Shown: positions 8,915 through 18,127 of the stretch, one piece after another
Layout of the letters: each line of letters opens with the position of its first letter
How positions within the stretch are numbered: the stretch's first letter is position 1
Source of the DNA: Winslowiella iniecta
GTDB taxonomy: Bacteria; Pseudomonadota; Gammaproteobacteria; Enterobacterales; Enterobacteriaceae
NCBI RefSeq assembly: GCF_001267535.1
Contig: NZ_JRXE01000001.1
Location: 186,859-250,858 of the forward strand
Length of the DNA: 64,000 nt
Direction: 5' to 3'
Translations under genes and position numbers: made by a program
The notes under the pieces: generated by a model
Told to the model about the DNA's origin: nothing
The model's input: only the letters and a program-made list of their open reading frames with translations
The model's database searches: none

Positions 8915-9631
8915 ATGTTAAGTTTACGTGCGGTTAATCAGTTTTATGGGCAGAACCACATTTTGTGGGATGTTGACCTCGATCTGCCGCCCGGTACCTG
9001 TACCGGGGTGCTGGGGCGTCCGGGGATGGGAAAAACCACCCTCGTCAACTGCATCATGGGCCATTTGCCGGTTAACAGCGGCAGCATGACCTGGCAGGAA
9101 GATGGCGCTCCGCCAAAAAACCTGCTGTTGCAGCCCATGGAGACCCGCGCCCGGATGGGCATCGGTTATGTGCCGCAGGGACGCCATATTTTCTCGCAGT
9201 TGACGATTGAAGAGAACTTACTGATTGCGCTACTGGCCGGACAGGACGATCGCCATCGCGCCATTCCGCCGATGGTCTACGAGCTGTTTCCTCATCTTTA
9301 CTCGTTGCGCCATCAGCGTAGTGGCGAACTGTCGGTCGAGCAACAGCAGCAACTGGCGCTGGCGCGCGCGCTGGTCTTGCAACCGAAGTTACTGATTCTG
9401 GATGAGCCGACCGAAGGCATGTCGCCGTGGCTGGAGGAGGAAATGGGAAATCTGATTCATCGTCTTAACCATGATTTTGGCCTGACAATTCTGCTGCTGG
9501 AACAGCGTCTGTCGGTGATTCGCCGCGTGGCGCACTATTTTCTGCTGCTGCATCGCGGGCGCAACGTGGCGCAGGGCAACGTCGCTCAGCTGGATGATCC
9601 GATGGTCAATATGTGGCTGACAGTGTCGTAA
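8915..9631 (+). CDS. orphan ABC-transporter ATPase, UrtE/LivF-like, with altered signature motif
   Basis: 238 residues from ATG 8915, which follows AAGGAGAG at good spacing. Similarity is to the urea/branched-chain amino-acid ATPases UrtE and LivF: LRAVNQFYGQNHILWDVDLDLPPG at the start, GYVPQGRHIFSQLTIEENLLIAL in the middle, Walker B LLILDEPTEGMSPW and the switch region LLLEQRL. Walker A reads GRPGMGKTT, keeping GKT but with Pro in place of the usual Asn. The ABC signature reads LSVEQQQQLALARAL instead of LSGGQ. No permease or binding-protein gene is adjacent, so it is either a subunit of a transporter encoded elsewhere or a remnant with another role. It is convergent with bioD and absent here in E. 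coli. Confidence 0.8.
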   Translation: MLSLRAVNQFYGQNHILWDVDLDLPPGTCTGVLGRPGMGKTTLVNCIMGHLPVNSGSMTWQEDGAPPKNLLLQPMETRARMGIGYVPQGRHIFSQLTIEENLLIALLAGQDDRHRAIPPMVYELFPHLYSLRHQRSGELSVEQQQQLALARALVLQPKLLILDEPTEGMSPWLEEEMGNLIHRLNHDFGLTILLLEQRLSVIRRVAHYFLLLHRGRNVAQGNVAQLDDPMVNMWLTVS

Positions 9632-9635
9632 TGAG

Positions 9636-9659
9636 GCGGGACGACACAATGCGTCCCGC
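9636..9659. terminator. hairpin between the orphan ATPase gene and bioD
   Basis: Stem GCGGGACG / CGTCCCGC with an 8-base loop in the 33 bp between two convergent genes. There is no U-tract on either side, so termination is a guess from position. Confidence 0.4.
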
Positions 9660-9664
9660 GTCGA

Positions 9665-10339
9665 TTAATCCGGCAGACGCAGGAAGTCGCCTGCGCGGTC
9701 GAATGCCTCTGGGCTGGTGAGCCAGGGGATTTCACCTAAAAACGGTGCTGGCAGCCGCTGACGCAGCGTGGCGAGATATTCCTGATGTCGCTTACCTGGC
9801 GGCTCGACATCGTTAGCAATCCAGCCGGCAAACGGCAGTCCGGCGGCGGCAATCGCCTGCGCGGTCAGCATCGCGTGATTTATGCAGCCCAGCCTGACCC
9901 CGACCACCAGGATCACCGGCAGCTGTTCCAGTCTGACCCAGTCGGCAAAGGTCGTCTGTTCAGAGAGCAGCGTAAACCAGCCCCCCGCCCCCTCCGTCAG
10001 TACCCAGTCGGCTTTGGCGCTGAGCTGCGCCAGCCCGGCGGACAGTGCGCCAAACTCAATCGCCCGGCCCTGCTCTGCGCTGACGATATGCGGTGAGGTC
10101 GGCTCAAGAAACGCCAGCGGATTCACTTCATCATAATCCAGCGCCAGCGCACTGTATTTTTGCAGCGCCAGCGCGTCGCTGTTGCGTAATCCCGCGGGCG
10201 TTAACTCACAGCCTGATGCTACTGGCTTGTAGCCAACAGCACAGTAGCCCGCGCGAACCGCCGCCTGCAACAAGGCGCTGCTGGCAACGGTTTTTCCCAC
10301 TTCGGTATCGGTTCCGGTCACGAACCAGCGTTTAATCAC
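9665..10339 (-). CDS. bioD: dethiobiotin synthetase BioD
   Basis: 224 residues. The P-loop GTDTEVGKT is at residues 9-17 and VGYKPVASGCE binds the diamine substrate; TEGAGGWFTLLSE and VVGVRLGCINHAMLTAQAI are family blocks. It closes the ureido ring of dethiobiotin from 7,8-diaminopelargonate, CO2 and ATP. Its start overlaps bioC by 4 bp. Last gene of bioBFCD. Confidence 0.96.
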   Translation of the reverse strand: MIKRWFVTGTDTEVGKTVASSALLQAAVRAGYCAVGYKPVASGCELTPAGLRNSDALALQKYSALALDYDEVNPLAFLEPTSPHIVSAEQGRAIEFGALSAGLAQLSAKADWVLTEGAGGWFTLLSEQTTFADWVRLEQLPVILVVGVRLGCINHAMLTAQAIAAAGLPFAGWIANDVEPPGKRHQEYLATLRQRLPAPFLGEIPWLTSPEAFDRAGDFLRLPD

Positions 10340-11091
10340 AATGAAATCACTCCAAAAACTAAATGGTAACTGAGCAGAAAACCGCGCGCGTCACGCTGCC
10401 AGACATTTTCCAGCTGTTGCAGGCGCTGGCGGGTCATCAGCCCGGTACTGCGTCCCTGATGCACATGGGTCGCGCCAATGCCTTTCAGCGAGCGCATCGC
10501 CGACAGCACGTCCGGGAACGCCAGCGTCAGCGTCTGCTGATTCAGTTGCAGCGCCTTTCCGCCACCGGCGGCGGCGATCTGTTCGACAGTCAGAAACGGA
10601 TTCACATGTACCGCGCCATCGACCTGTAACCAGGCCTCGCGCACTTCGCTGAGCGAGTCCGCCGCCAGGGTGGAAAACAGCACTTTGCCACCGCTGCGCG
10701 TCACCCGGCTCAGCTGGTTAAGCGCATGGGCTAAATCGTCGCACCACTGCACCGCCAGATTGCTCCAGCAAAGATCGACCGCGTTATCCGGCAGCGGTAT
10801 CGCGTCGATATCACCGTGCAGATAGTGGTGCGCCACCTGACTGCTTTGCGCTTCAGCCAGCATCGCCGCTGAAAGGTCTAGCGCCGTCACCTCGCAGCCG
10901 CGCTCACGCCAGCGCTGGCTGAACCAGCCGGTACCGCATCCGGCATCCAGCACGCGGTGATAAGGCGTGATATCGGTCTGCGACATCAGTTGGTCACCGC
11001 AACGTCGTTGCAGCTCAGCATGCTGGTTATAACTGTGCGCGGCGCGACCAAATGCCTGCGCCACCGCCTGCTTATTCACCCTGAGCGTCAT
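10336..11091 (-). CDS. bioC: malonyl-ACP O-methyltransferase BioC
   Basis: 251 residues, class I SAM methyltransferase. Motif I is [15 protein letters not shown], followed by [14 protein letters not shown] and [14 protein letters not shown]; the C-terminal block [18 protein letters not shown] is typical of BioC. It methylates malonyl-ACP so that fatty-acid synthesis can build the pimelate moiety. The ATG at 11091 gives [17 protein letters not shown], matching E. coli BioC, and overlaps the end of bioF by 20 bp; the upstream extension has no similarity. Confidence 0.94.
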   Translation of the reverse strand: MTLRVNKQAVAQAFGRAAHSYNQHAELQRRCGDQLMSQTDITPYHRVLDAGCGTGWFSQRWRERGCEVTALDLSAAMLAEAQSSQVAHHYLHGDIDAIPLPDNAVDLCWSNLAVQWCDDLAHALNQLSRVTRSGGKVLFSTLAADSLSEVREAWLQVDGAVHVNPFLTVEQIAAAGGGKALQLNQQTLTLAFPDVLSAMRSLKGIGATHVHQGRSTGLMTRQRLQQLENVWQRDARGFLLSYHLVFGVISL

Positions 11092-12226
11092 ACAACCTCT
11101 CCAGTAATGCGTCGATATCTTCTGGCTGCTGGCTGGCATTCAGCGTGATGCGCAGCCTGGCGGTACCCGGCGGCACGGTGGGTGGGCGAATGGCCGTGAC
11201 CCAGCAGCCGCGCGCTCGTAAGCGCTCAGCTAATGTCACAGCCGCCTGATTTTCCCCGACGATCAGCGGCTGGATGGCGGTCTGTGAATCGCCGAGGGTA
11301 TAAGGCAGATCGCGCGCGCCACGGCGGAAACAGGCAATATTTTCGCCCAGTTGCTGCCGCAGCTCGTCACCCTGCTGAATCGCCCGCAGTGCGGCCTGGA
11401 GTGCACAGGCCTGTGCCGGCGGCATTGAGGTGCTGTAGATCAGATGGCGAGCGAACTGCAACAGGTAGTCGGCGGTATCGTCATCACAAAGCACCGCGGC
11501 TCCGCTGACGCCAAAAGCTTTGCCAAAGGTGACAACCAGCAGCTCCGGCTTAACCTGTTGCTGCCAGCAACTGCCGCGCCCCTGCTCGCCCAGCACGCCA
11601 ATACCGTGAGCATCATCGACCATTAACCAGCTGTTAGCCTGTTGTGACAGCTGATGCAGCTGCGCCAGCGGCGCGACATCGCCATCCATGCTGAATATCC
11701 CTTCGGTCACCACCAGCGTCTCTGCCGCACCGTCACTGGTCAGCAATTTTTGCAGACTAGCGGGCTGATTATGGCTGAAACGCCGCAGGGTTGCCGGGCT
11801 GAGGCTGGCCGCTTCCAGCAGCGAAGCGTGTGCCAGCTTATCAGCGAAGATACGGTCACCTTTCGCCATTAACGCCGCAATTAGCGCCTGGTTCGCCGCA
11901 AAGCCGGAAATAAACAGCAAGGCGCGTGAATAGCCCAGCCAGTCGGCCAGCTGCGCTTCAAAATCGGCATGGACGGCACGGTAACCGGTGACATGACCCG
12001 AGCCGCCGGAGCCGACGCCGTAGCGTTCAGCCCCCTGCTGCCAGGCACGTATCACCCGTAGATCGTGGCTCAGGCCAAGATAATCGTTACCGGAAAAGTT
12101 GCGATAACGCTGACCATTAATCTCAATCCAGCGCGCATCGCCCTGATGATTGATAGTGCGCTGGCGCATGCGGCCGGTTTCCCTGCGCTGCGCCAGCGCC
12201 AGCTGTATACGGTGTTGCCAGCTCAT
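11072..12226 (-). CDS. bioF: 8-amino-7-oxononanoate synthase BioF
   Basis: 384 residues, PLP-dependent alpha-oxoamine synthase. It shows [13 protein letters not shown] near the N-terminus, [15 protein letters not shown], the PLP-contacting [12 protein letters not shown] and the Schiff-base lysine in [14 protein letters not shown]. It condenses pimeloyl-ACP with alanine. Its ATG overlaps the bioB stop (TGATG), implying coupling, and it overlaps bioC by 20 bp. Confidence 0.97.
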   Translation of the reverse strand: MSWQHRIQLALAQRRETGRMRQRTINHQGDARWIEINGQRYRNFSGNDYLGLSHDLRVIRAWQQGAERYGVGSGGSGHVTGYRAVHADFEAQLADWLGYSRALLFISGFAANQALIAALMAKGDRIFADKLAHASLLEAASLSPATLRRFSHNQPASLQKLLTSDGAAETLVVTEGIFSMDGDVAPLAQLHQLSQQANSWLMVDDAHGIGVLGEQGRGSCWQQQVKPELLVVTFGKAFGVSGAAVLCDDDTADYLLQFARHLIYSTSMPPAQACALQAALRAIQQGDELRQQLGENIACFRRGARDLPYTLGDSQTAIQPLIVGENQAAVTLAERLRARGCWVTAIRPPTVPPGTARLRITLNASQQPEDIDALLERLYDAQGE

Positions 12227-13257
12227 CAGACCGCCGCGTTGTAGAACTTATCGCTATCGGCGCTAAACAGTTGTTCGGTCAGCACATGCTGCTGCTCGTT
12301 ATCACCCGCGGCGGTCGTGGTGTGTTCAGGATTCAGTCCCAGCTTGCGGAACAGCAGCAGGTCTTTGTCTTCTTCAGGATTTGGCGTGGTCAGCAGTTTG
12401 CAGCCGTAGAAAATCGAGTTGGCGCCGGCCATAAAGCACATCGCCTGCGTCTGTTCGCTCATCTGCTCGCGACCGGCTGACAGACGGACATGGGAAGTCG
12501 GCATCATAATGCGCGCAACGGCGATAGTACGAATAAAATCAAAGGGTTCGACGTCTTCATTATCGGCCATTGGCGTGCCTTTCACTTTCACCAGCATATT
12601 GATCGGCACGCTTTCTGGCGGTACCGGCAGATTTGCCAGCTGAACCAGCAGACCGGCGCGATCCTTTACCGTTTCACCCAGGCCAACAATGCCGCCGGAG
12701 CAGACTTTAATCCCGGCATCGCGCACTTTACCCAGCGTATCCAGACGCTCCTGATAGCTACGGGTGGTGATCACGCTGCCGTAGAATTCCGGCGAGGTAT
12801 CGAGGTTATGGTTATAAAAATCGAGACCGGCATTGGCGAGCCGGTGTGCCTGGCTGTCGTTCAGCGTGCCGAGCGTCATACAGGTTTCCATCCCCATCGC
12901 TTTTACCCCTTTCACCATCTGCTCAAGGTAAGGTAAATCACGGTCGTTCGGGTTTTTCCATGCCGCGCCCATGCAGAAACGGCTGGAGCCGGCGGCTTTC
13001 GCTTTACGGGCTGATGCCAGCACCTCTTCGACTTCCATCAGGCGTTCCGATTCCAGCCCGGTTTTGTAGCGCGCACTCTGTGGGCAGTACTTACAGTCTT
13101 CCGGACAGGCACCGGTTTTGATTGAAAGCAGCGTACTGACCTGCACCTGTCGCGGGTCGAAATGCTGGCGGTGCACCTGCTGCGCTTCGAACATCAGCTC
13201 GAGAAAAGGCTTATTAAACAGGGCCTGCGCCTGTGCGATTGTCCAACGGTTTGCCAT
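12226..13257 (-). CDS. bioB: biotin synthase BioB (radical SAM)
   Basis: 343 residues. The SAM-cluster motif is in [13 protein letters not shown], with [23 protein letters not shown] and the [2Fe-2S]-ligand regions typical of the family; RLSAGREQM holds the conserved arginine ligand. It inserts sulfur into dethiobiotin. I chose ATG 13257 ([11 protein letters not shown]), which has GGAG six bases upstream; a TTG codon 12 bases earlier is in frame but lies on that ribosome-binding site. First gene of bioBFCD, facing bioA across the BirA operator. Confidence 0.97.
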   Translation of the reverse strand: MANRWTIAQAQALFNKPFLELMFEAQQVHRQHFDPRQVQVSTLLSIKTGACPEDCKYCPQSARYKTGLESERLMEVEEVLASARKAKAAGSSRFCMGAAWKNPNDRDLPYLEQMVKGVKAMGMETCMTLGTLNDSQAHRLANAGLDFYNHNLDTSPEFYGSVITTRSYQERLDTLGKVRDAGIKVCSGGIVGLGETVKDRAGLLVQLANLPVPPESVPINMLVKVKGTPMADNEDVEPFDFIRTIAVARIMMPTSHVRLSAGREQMSEQTQAMCFMAGANSIFYGCKLLTTPNPEEDKDLLLFRKLGLNPEHTTTAAGDNEQQHVLTEQLFSADSDKFYNAAV

Positions 13258-13303
13258 TGCTTGCTCCAAAAAAGGGGATCGTAAATCTGTCGTGCTGAGT
13301 TAT

Positions 13304-13340
13304 ACTTGTAAACTAAATCTTTTTATTTTTGTTTACAAGT
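13304..13340. promoter_or_regulatory. BirA (biotin repressor) operator
   Basis: A perfect 10-bp inverted repeat, ACTTGTAAAC and GTTTACAAGT, separated by 17 bases, midway between divergent bioB and bioA. It matches the E. coli bioO layout (TTGTAAAC / GTTTACAA). Biotinyl-AMP-bound BirA dimers would shut off both directions at once. The right arm ends 6 bp before the bioA ATG, so bioA has a very short leader. Confidence 0.92.
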
Positions 13341-13346
13341 ATCACT

Positions 13347-14639
13347 ATGACCCCATCTGACCTCGCTTTCGACCGCCATCATATCTGGCACCCTTACACC
13401 TCGATGACCAATCCACTGCCCTGCTATCCGGTGGTCGCCGCGCAGGGAACCTCGCTGCAACTGAGCGACGGTCGCCAGCTGGTCGATGGCATGTCATCCT
13501 GGTGGGCGGCGATCCACGGTTACAATCACCCGCGTCTGAACCAGGCGATGCAGCAGCAGATCGGCCAGATGTCACACGTGATGTTTGGTGGCATCACTCA
13601 CCCGTCGGCGGTGGCGCTGTGTCGCAAGCTGGTGGAGATGACGCCTGCGGCGCTGGAGTGTGTGTTCCTGGCGGATTCCGGTTCAGTGGCGGTGGAAGTG
13701 TCGATGAAAATGGCACTGCAATACTGGCAGGCGCGCGGCGAAAAGCGGCAGCAGTTTCTCACCCTGCGCAATGGCTATCACGGCGATACCTTTGCCGCGA
13801 TGTCGGTCTGCGATCCGCAAAACTCGATGCATAGCCTGTATCAGGGATATCTGCCGAGCCATCGCTTTGCCGATGCGCCGCAGTGCCGTTTTGACGATAA
13901 CTGGCTGGCGCGCGATGCCGATTCGTTTGAACAGCTGATCAGCACGCATAAATCGTCGCTGGCGGCGGTGATCCTTGAGCCGATTGTGCAGGGGGCGGGC
14001 GGCATGCGTTTTTATCATCCGCGCTATCTGCAACGGGTGCGTGAGCTGTGTGACCAGCATCAGGTGCTGCTGATTGCCGATGAAATCGCCACCGGATTTG
14101 GCCGAACCGGCAAACTGTTTGCCTGTGAACATGCCGGCATTACGCCGGATATTCTCTGCGTCGGTAAAGCCCTGACCGGCGGCACCATGACGCTTTCGGC
14201 CACACTGACCACCCGCCAGGTGGCAGAGACCATCAGTAACGGTGCGGCAGGCTGCTTTATGCACGGCCCGACTTTTATGGGCAATCCGCTGGCCTGCGCG
14301 GTCGCCAGCGAAAGTCTCGCCATACTGGCGGAAAACCACTGGCCAGCACAGGTCGCCAGCATTGAACAGCAGTTGCAGAGCGCCCTGTTGCCCCTGCGCG
14401 ATCATCCACACGTGGCTGACGCGCGCGTGCTCGGCGCCATCGGCGTGATTGAAACCCACCAGCCGGTGAAGATGGCGGACATTCAGCAGTTCTTTGTGGA
14501 ACAAGGGGTCTGGATCCGTCCGTTTGGCCGGCTAATTTACCTGATGCCGCCGTATGTGATTGAACCTTCAGCACTTAAGCAACTGACTGATGCGATTATC
14601 GCCGCTGTTGAACAGCCTGTGCTGTTTCAGGCGCGCTGA
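13347..14639 (+). CDS. bioA: adenosylmethionine-8-amino-7-oxononanoate aminotransferase BioA
   Basis: 430 residues, class III PLP aminotransferase. It shows HIWHPYTSMTNPLP at the start, VDGMSSWWAAIHGYNHP, DSGSVAVEVSMKMALQYW, the PLP aspartate in LLIADEIATGFGRTGK and the Schiff-base lysine in LCVGKALTGGTMTLSA. It transfers the amino group from SAM to form 7,8-diaminopelargonate. The ATG at 13347 was chosen by similarity; the frame also contains an earlier TTG, but that lies inside the operator. Divergent from bioBFCD. Confidence 0.97.
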   Translation: MTPSDLAFDRHHIWHPYTSMTNPLPCYPVVAAQGTSLQLSDGRQLVDGMSSWWAAIHGYNHPRLNQAMQQQIGQMSHVMFGGITHPSAVALCRKLVEMTPAALECVFLADSGSVAVEVSMKMALQYWQARGEKRQQFLTLRNGYHGDTFAAMSVCDPQNSMHSLYQGYLPSHRFADAPQCRFDDNWLARDADSFEQLISTHKSSLAAVILEPIVQGAGGMRFYHPRYLQRVRELCDQHQVLLIADEIATGFGRTGKLFACEHAGITPDILCVGKALTGGTMTLSATLTTRQVAETISNGAAGCFMHGPTFMGNPLACAVASESLAILAENHWPAQVASIEQQLQSALLPLRDHPHVADARVLGAIGVIETHQPVKMADIQQFFVEQGVWIRPFGRLIYLMPPYVIEPSALKQLTDAIIAAVEQPVLFQAR

Positions 14640-14714
14640 CCGCCTGCTGGCGGGCATGGCGACGGCGGATGCACTACGCTTTTAGTCACTGACTAAAACG
14701 CAAAGGAGCCGATT

Positions 14715-15770
14715 ATGTCGCAACAAACAGACACCAATCGTCGTGTAGTACTGGCGTCACGCCCCCACGGCGCCCCGACTGAAGCGAATTTCCGCATTGA
14801 GCATCAGCATGTTCCTGTCCCGGCCGAGGGGCAGGTATTACTGCGCACCGTCTGGCTGTCCCTTGACCCTTATATGCGCGGTCGGATGAGCGATGCCCCC
14901 TCTTATGTACCGCCGGTAGCGATTGATGACGTGATGGGTGCCGGTACCGTCGCGATTGTTGAACAGTCTCAGCATGCGGACTATGCGCCAGGCGACTGGG
15001 TGGTCAGCCAGAGCGGCTGGCAGGACTTCGCCCTGTCGAACGGTAAAGACCTGTTTAAACTGAGCGGCCCGGTTCTGAAGCATCCTTCATGGGCGCTGGG
15101 AATGCTGGGCATGACCGGTTTTACCGCCTATATGGGGCTGCTGGATATTGGTCAGCCGCAGGCGGGCGAAACCGTGGTGGTCGCAGCCGCCACCGGTGCC
15201 GTAGGCTCGATTGTCGGGCAAATCGCCAAACTTAAAGGCTGCCATGTAATTGGTATCGCTGGCGGTGCGGAGAAATGTCGCTACGCCGAGGAAGTACTGG
15301 GCTTCGACAAGTGCCTGGACCACCATCAGGACGATCTGGCGGAAAAACTGAAACGCTACTGCGCAGACGGCATTGACGTCTACTTCGAAAACGTCGGCGG
15401 CAAAGTATTTGATGCGGTACTGCCGCTGATGAACAGCAAAGGCCGCATTCCAATGTGCGGACTGATCGCCAGCTACAACGCTACCGGCCCGTCAGCCGGC
15501 CCGGACCGCCTGACGCCGTTCCAGGGCGCGATTCTGCGTAAACGTCTGCGCGTGCAGGGCTTTATCATTACCCAGGATTATGCCCACCGCTTCGAGGAAT
15601 TTTTCCGTCAGATGAGCCAGTGGGTAGCTGAAGATCGCTTTGTGTTCCGCGAAGATGTGGTCGATGGTCTGGATAACGCGCCAGAAACCTTTATCGGCAT
15701 GCTTGAAGGTAAAAACTTTGGCAAAGTAGTGATACGCGTCGCCGCCGATCAGCCTGGAGAGCAAAAATGA
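14715..15770 (+). CDS. curA: NADP-dependent oxidoreductase, CurA/leukotriene B4 dehydrogenase-like
   Basis: 351 residues, zinc-free medium-chain reductase. RVVLASRPHGAPTEANF and LDPYMRGRMSDAPSY match E. coli CurA, and VVAAATGAVGSIVGQIAKLKGC is the NADP-binding Rossmann motif. Members reduce the C=C bond of enones; E. coli CurA reduces curcumin. The true substrate here is unknown. ATG 14715 follows AAAGGAG. Its TGA overlaps the ATG of the next gene by 4 bp, linking it to a DJ-1/PfpI protein. E. coli has no such pair between bioA and ybhB. Confidence 0.88.
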   Translation: MSQQTDTNRRVVLASRPHGAPTEANFRIEHQHVPVPAEGQVLLRTVWLSLDPYMRGRMSDAPSYVPPVAIDDVMGAGTVAIVEQSQHADYAPGDWVVSQSGWQDFALSNGKDLFKLSGPVLKHPSWALGMLGMTGFTAYMGLLDIGQPQAGETVVVAAATGAVGSIVGQIAKLKGCHVIGIAGGAEKCRYAEEVLGFDKCLDHHQDDLAEKLKRYCADGIDVYFENVGGKVFDAVLPLMNSKGRIPMCGLIASYNATGPSAGPDRLTPFQGAILRKRLRVQGFIITQDYAHRFEEFFRQMSQWVAEDRFVFREDVVDGLDNAPETFIGMLEGKNFGKVVIRVAADQPGEQK

Positions 15771-16447
15771 AAGTGTTAATGGTCCTGACCTCTCACGATC
15801 GGCTGGGTGACACCGGCAAGCCGACCGGCTTCTGGCTGGAAGAGTTTGCCGCACCTTATTATGTGTTTAAAGATGCCGGTATCAATGTGGTGCTGGCTTC
15901 ACCGCTGGGTGGCCAGCCACCGCTTGACCCGGTCAGCGATCGGCCCGATGCACAAACTGTCGATACCGACCGCTTCCGTCAGGATTCCGCCGCGCAGCAG
16001 GCGCTGGCTAATACCGTAAAACTGGAAACCATCGACAGCAGCAAATATGACGCGGTATTTTATCCGGGCGGTCACGGCCCGCTGTGGGATCTGGCCGAAG
16101 ATAAGTACAGCATCGCGCTGATTGAAAACCTCTGTGCCAGCGGTAAACCGGTCGGTGCAGTTTGTCATGCTCCCGGCGTACTGCGTCACGTTAAAAACGC
16201 TGACGGCACGCCACTGGTGGCCGGCAAGCGCGTGACAGGGTTTACCAACAGCGAAGAACAGGCGGTCGGACTGACTGACGTCGTGCCGTTTTTGGTGGAA
16301 GATCAGTTGAAACAGCTGGGCGCTCAGTTTGAACGTACCGATGACTGGGGTGTGTACACCCTGACCGATGGTCATCTGGTCACCGGGCAGAACCCGGCCT
16401 CTTCCGCCGCTGCGGCTGAAGCGTTGCTGAAATTACTCCATCGATAA
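15767..16447 (+). CDS. DJ-1/PfpI (type 1 glutamine amidotransferase-like) protein
   Basis: 226 residues of the DJ-1/PfpI superfamily. The nucleophile elbow is PVGAVCHAPGVLRHV with the conserved cysteine, FYPGGHGPLWDLAED supplies the glycine-rich loop, and TGFTNSEEQAVGL follows. Relatives include chaperone-like and glyoxalase III-type enzymes, but I cannot say which activity this one has. It overlaps curA by 4 bp and is followed at 19 bp by ybhB, so the three probably form one transcript. Pairing with an enone reductase suggests a role against reactive carbonyls (inference). Confidence 0.85.
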   Translation: MKVLMVLTSHDRLGDTGKPTGFWLEEFAAPYYVFKDAGINVVLASPLGGQPPLDPVSDRPDAQTVDTDRFRQDSAAQQALANTVKLETIDSSKYDAVFYPGGHGPLWDLAEDKYSIALIENLCASGKPVGAVCHAPGVLRHVKNADGTPLVAGKRVTGFTNSEEQAVGLTDVVPFLVEDQLKQLGAQFERTDDWGVYTLTDGHLVTGQNPASSAAAAEALLKLLHR

Positions 16448-16466
16448 ATCATTCACAGGAGCGTTA

Positions 16467-16943
16467 ATGAGAATCTATAGCCACGACCTTCATCACGGAG
16501 AGAAGATGCCGCAGCGCCATGTGTTTAACGGCATGGGCTATCAGGGAGAGAATATATCTCCGCATCTGGCGTGGGATGAAGTGCCATCCGGTACTAAAAG
16601 TTTTGTTGTCACCTGTTACGACCCTGATGCGCCGACCGGTTCCGGCTGGTGGCACTGGGGTGTGGCGAATATTCCGGCCAGTATTACGGTGTTGCCGCAG
16701 GGTGCCGGTTCCGCTATTGCCGAACTGCCTGAAGAGGCGGTACAGACCCGTACCGATTTCGGTCAGGCCGGTTACGGCGGTGCCGCACCGCCACAAGGCG
16801 AATCGCATCGCTATATCTTCACCGTTCACGCGTTGGATGTGGAAAAGCTGGAGGTCGATGAGCACGCCAGCGGTGCCATGCTCGGTTTTAATGTGCACTT
16901 TCACAGCCTGGGAAGTGCGTCATTAACCGTGATGTTTAATTAA
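16467..16943 (+). CDS. ybhB: PEBP/Raf-kinase-inhibitor-like protein YbhB
   Basis: 158 residues, the length of E. coli YbhB. The PEBP ligand-pocket motifs are present: CYDPDAPTGSGWWHWGV (DPDxP) and RYIFTVHALDV. No signal peptide, so cytoplasmic. The function of bacterial PEBPs is not settled. In E. coli this gene also follows bioA, with the phage lambda attachment site beyond it; here the next gene is pgl, only 32 bp away and convergent. Confidence 0.93.
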   Translation: MRIYSHDLHHGEKMPQRHVFNGMGYQGENISPHLAWDEVPSGTKSFVVTCYDPDAPTGSGWWHWGVANIPASITVLPQGAGSAIAELPEEAVQTRTDFGQAGYGGAAPPQGESHRYIFTVHALDVEKLEVDEHASGAMLGFNVHFHSLGSASLTVMFN

Positions 16944-16945
16944 AT

Positions 16946-16971
16946 AGTGGGCGGCGTTTTCGCCGCCCACT
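16946..16971. terminator. strong hairpin between convergent ybhB and pgl
   Basis: Perfect 11-bp stem AGTGGGCGGCG / CGCCGCCCACT with a TTTT loop, filling most of the 32-bp gap. There is no U-tract. The TTTT-loop form resembles the REP-like units at 40508 and 50954, but it lacks their GTAG head. Confidence 0.5.
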
Positions 16972-16975
16972 GTCA

Positions 16976-17971
16976 TTACAGCTGATGAATCACCACCCAC
17001 ATCGGCCCCTGGCCTACCGCGTAACGCGCTAACGGGTTAAGCAGCCCGGTCTCAGCGGCGATGTTATACACTTCGATATGGTGCGACTTCTGCCCTGCCG
17101 CCACCAGATACTGACCGCTGTGGTCGATATTGAATCCGCGCGGCTGCTGTTCAGTCGGCTGATAACCCACAACCTCCAGCAAACCACCGTCTTCACTGAC
17201 GCTAAACGCCGTCACCACACTGGCGGTACGGTCACAGGCGTAGAGAAAACGGCCATCCGGCGTCAGGTGAATATCGGCCGCCCAGCGCGTATCGCTAAAG
17301 CCCTGTGGCATCATATCCAGGCTCTGTACCCGCTCAATGTCGCCCTGCGCATTTTTCAGCTGCCAGACGTCAACGGTGCTGTCCAGCTCGTTAACACAGT
17401 AGGCATACTGTTGATTAGGATGGAACGCCATATGGCGCGGCCCCGCGCCCGCAACGGTGGTGACCTGCGCCTGAGGACGCGGTTCCAGCTGACCGTCTTC
17501 GCTCAGTGAAAACAGGCAGATACGATCCTGTTTCAGTGCCGGAACAAAGACCGTCTGGTTGCTGATATCCACATTCGCCGAGTGGCAACCTTCCAGCCCG
17601 CCAATCACCTGGCTCGGTTCCTGCGGCAAACCATCGGCACCAATCGGGCTGATGCTGAAAGAGGCATCGTTATATGAGGCGCTGAACAAGAAGCGACCGC
17701 TGCGGTCGGTGGAGATATGGCTCGGGCTGCCCGGCAGCGAGGCCTGTCCGGCCTCGGTCAGCGTCCCGTCTGCGCCAATGCGGAAGGCGATAACCCGAAA
17801 ATCAGGGCGTGCACCGACGTAGAGAAAACCCTGGGTCGGATTCACCACCATGGGCTGAACCTGTCCGGCCACATCAACCACTTGCAGTAAGGTCAGCTCG
17901 CCCTGTTCGCTTAACTGCCAGACGTGGATTTGCTGACTCTCGGGGCTGGCGGTGTAGACAACTTGTTTCAT
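16976..17971 (-). CDS. pgl: 6-phosphogluconolactonase Pgl (YbhE type)
   Basis: 331 residues, the E. coli length, a seven-bladed beta-propeller lactonase. It shows [20 protein letters not shown] at the start, [24 protein letters not shown] in the middle and [27 protein letters not shown] near the end. It hydrolyses 6-phosphogluconolactone in the oxidative pentose phosphate pathway. The ATG at 17971 was chosen by similarity and a GGAGC upstream; the in-frame ATG at 18013 adds 14 unrelated residues. Confidence 0.95.
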   Translation of the reverse strand: MKQVVYTASPESQQIHVWQLSEQGELTLLQVVDVAGQVQPMVVNPTQGFLYVGARPDFRVIAFRIGADGTLTEAGQASLPGSPSHISTDRSGRFLFSASYNDASFSISPIGADGLPQEPSQVIGGLEGCHSANVDISNQTVFVPALKQDRICLFSLSEDGQLEPRPQAQVTTVAGAGPRHMAFHPNQQYAYCVNELDSTVDVWQLKNAQGDIERVQSLDMMPQGFSDTRWAADIHLTPDGRFLYACDRTASVVTAFSVSEDGGLLEVVGYQPTEQQPRGFNIDHSGQYLVAAGQKSHHIEVYNIAAETGLLNPLARYAVGQGPMWVVIHQL

Positions 17972-18127
17972 GAATGCTCCTTGTTCAATGCCTGAAATTG
18001 AGACCTGCCGCAAAGCGTAGCGCTTTTACGGCAGCCCGTCAGATGGATTTGTCGCCTGCTGGTTTGGTCGAAACCGCAGCAAGGTGTAGTATCATTGACT
18101 TGTTAATAATTACCACCGGAATGACTT

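Noticed and set aside
13683..14504. Minus-strand 273-codon frame opposite bioA
   Set aside because: Shadow of bioA; no similarity and no ribosome-binding site.
16944..16975. Phage lambda-type attachment site beside ybhB
   Set aside because: E. coli has attB here, but this gap is only 32 bp, is filled by a hairpin and lacks the core GCTTTTTTATACTAA.
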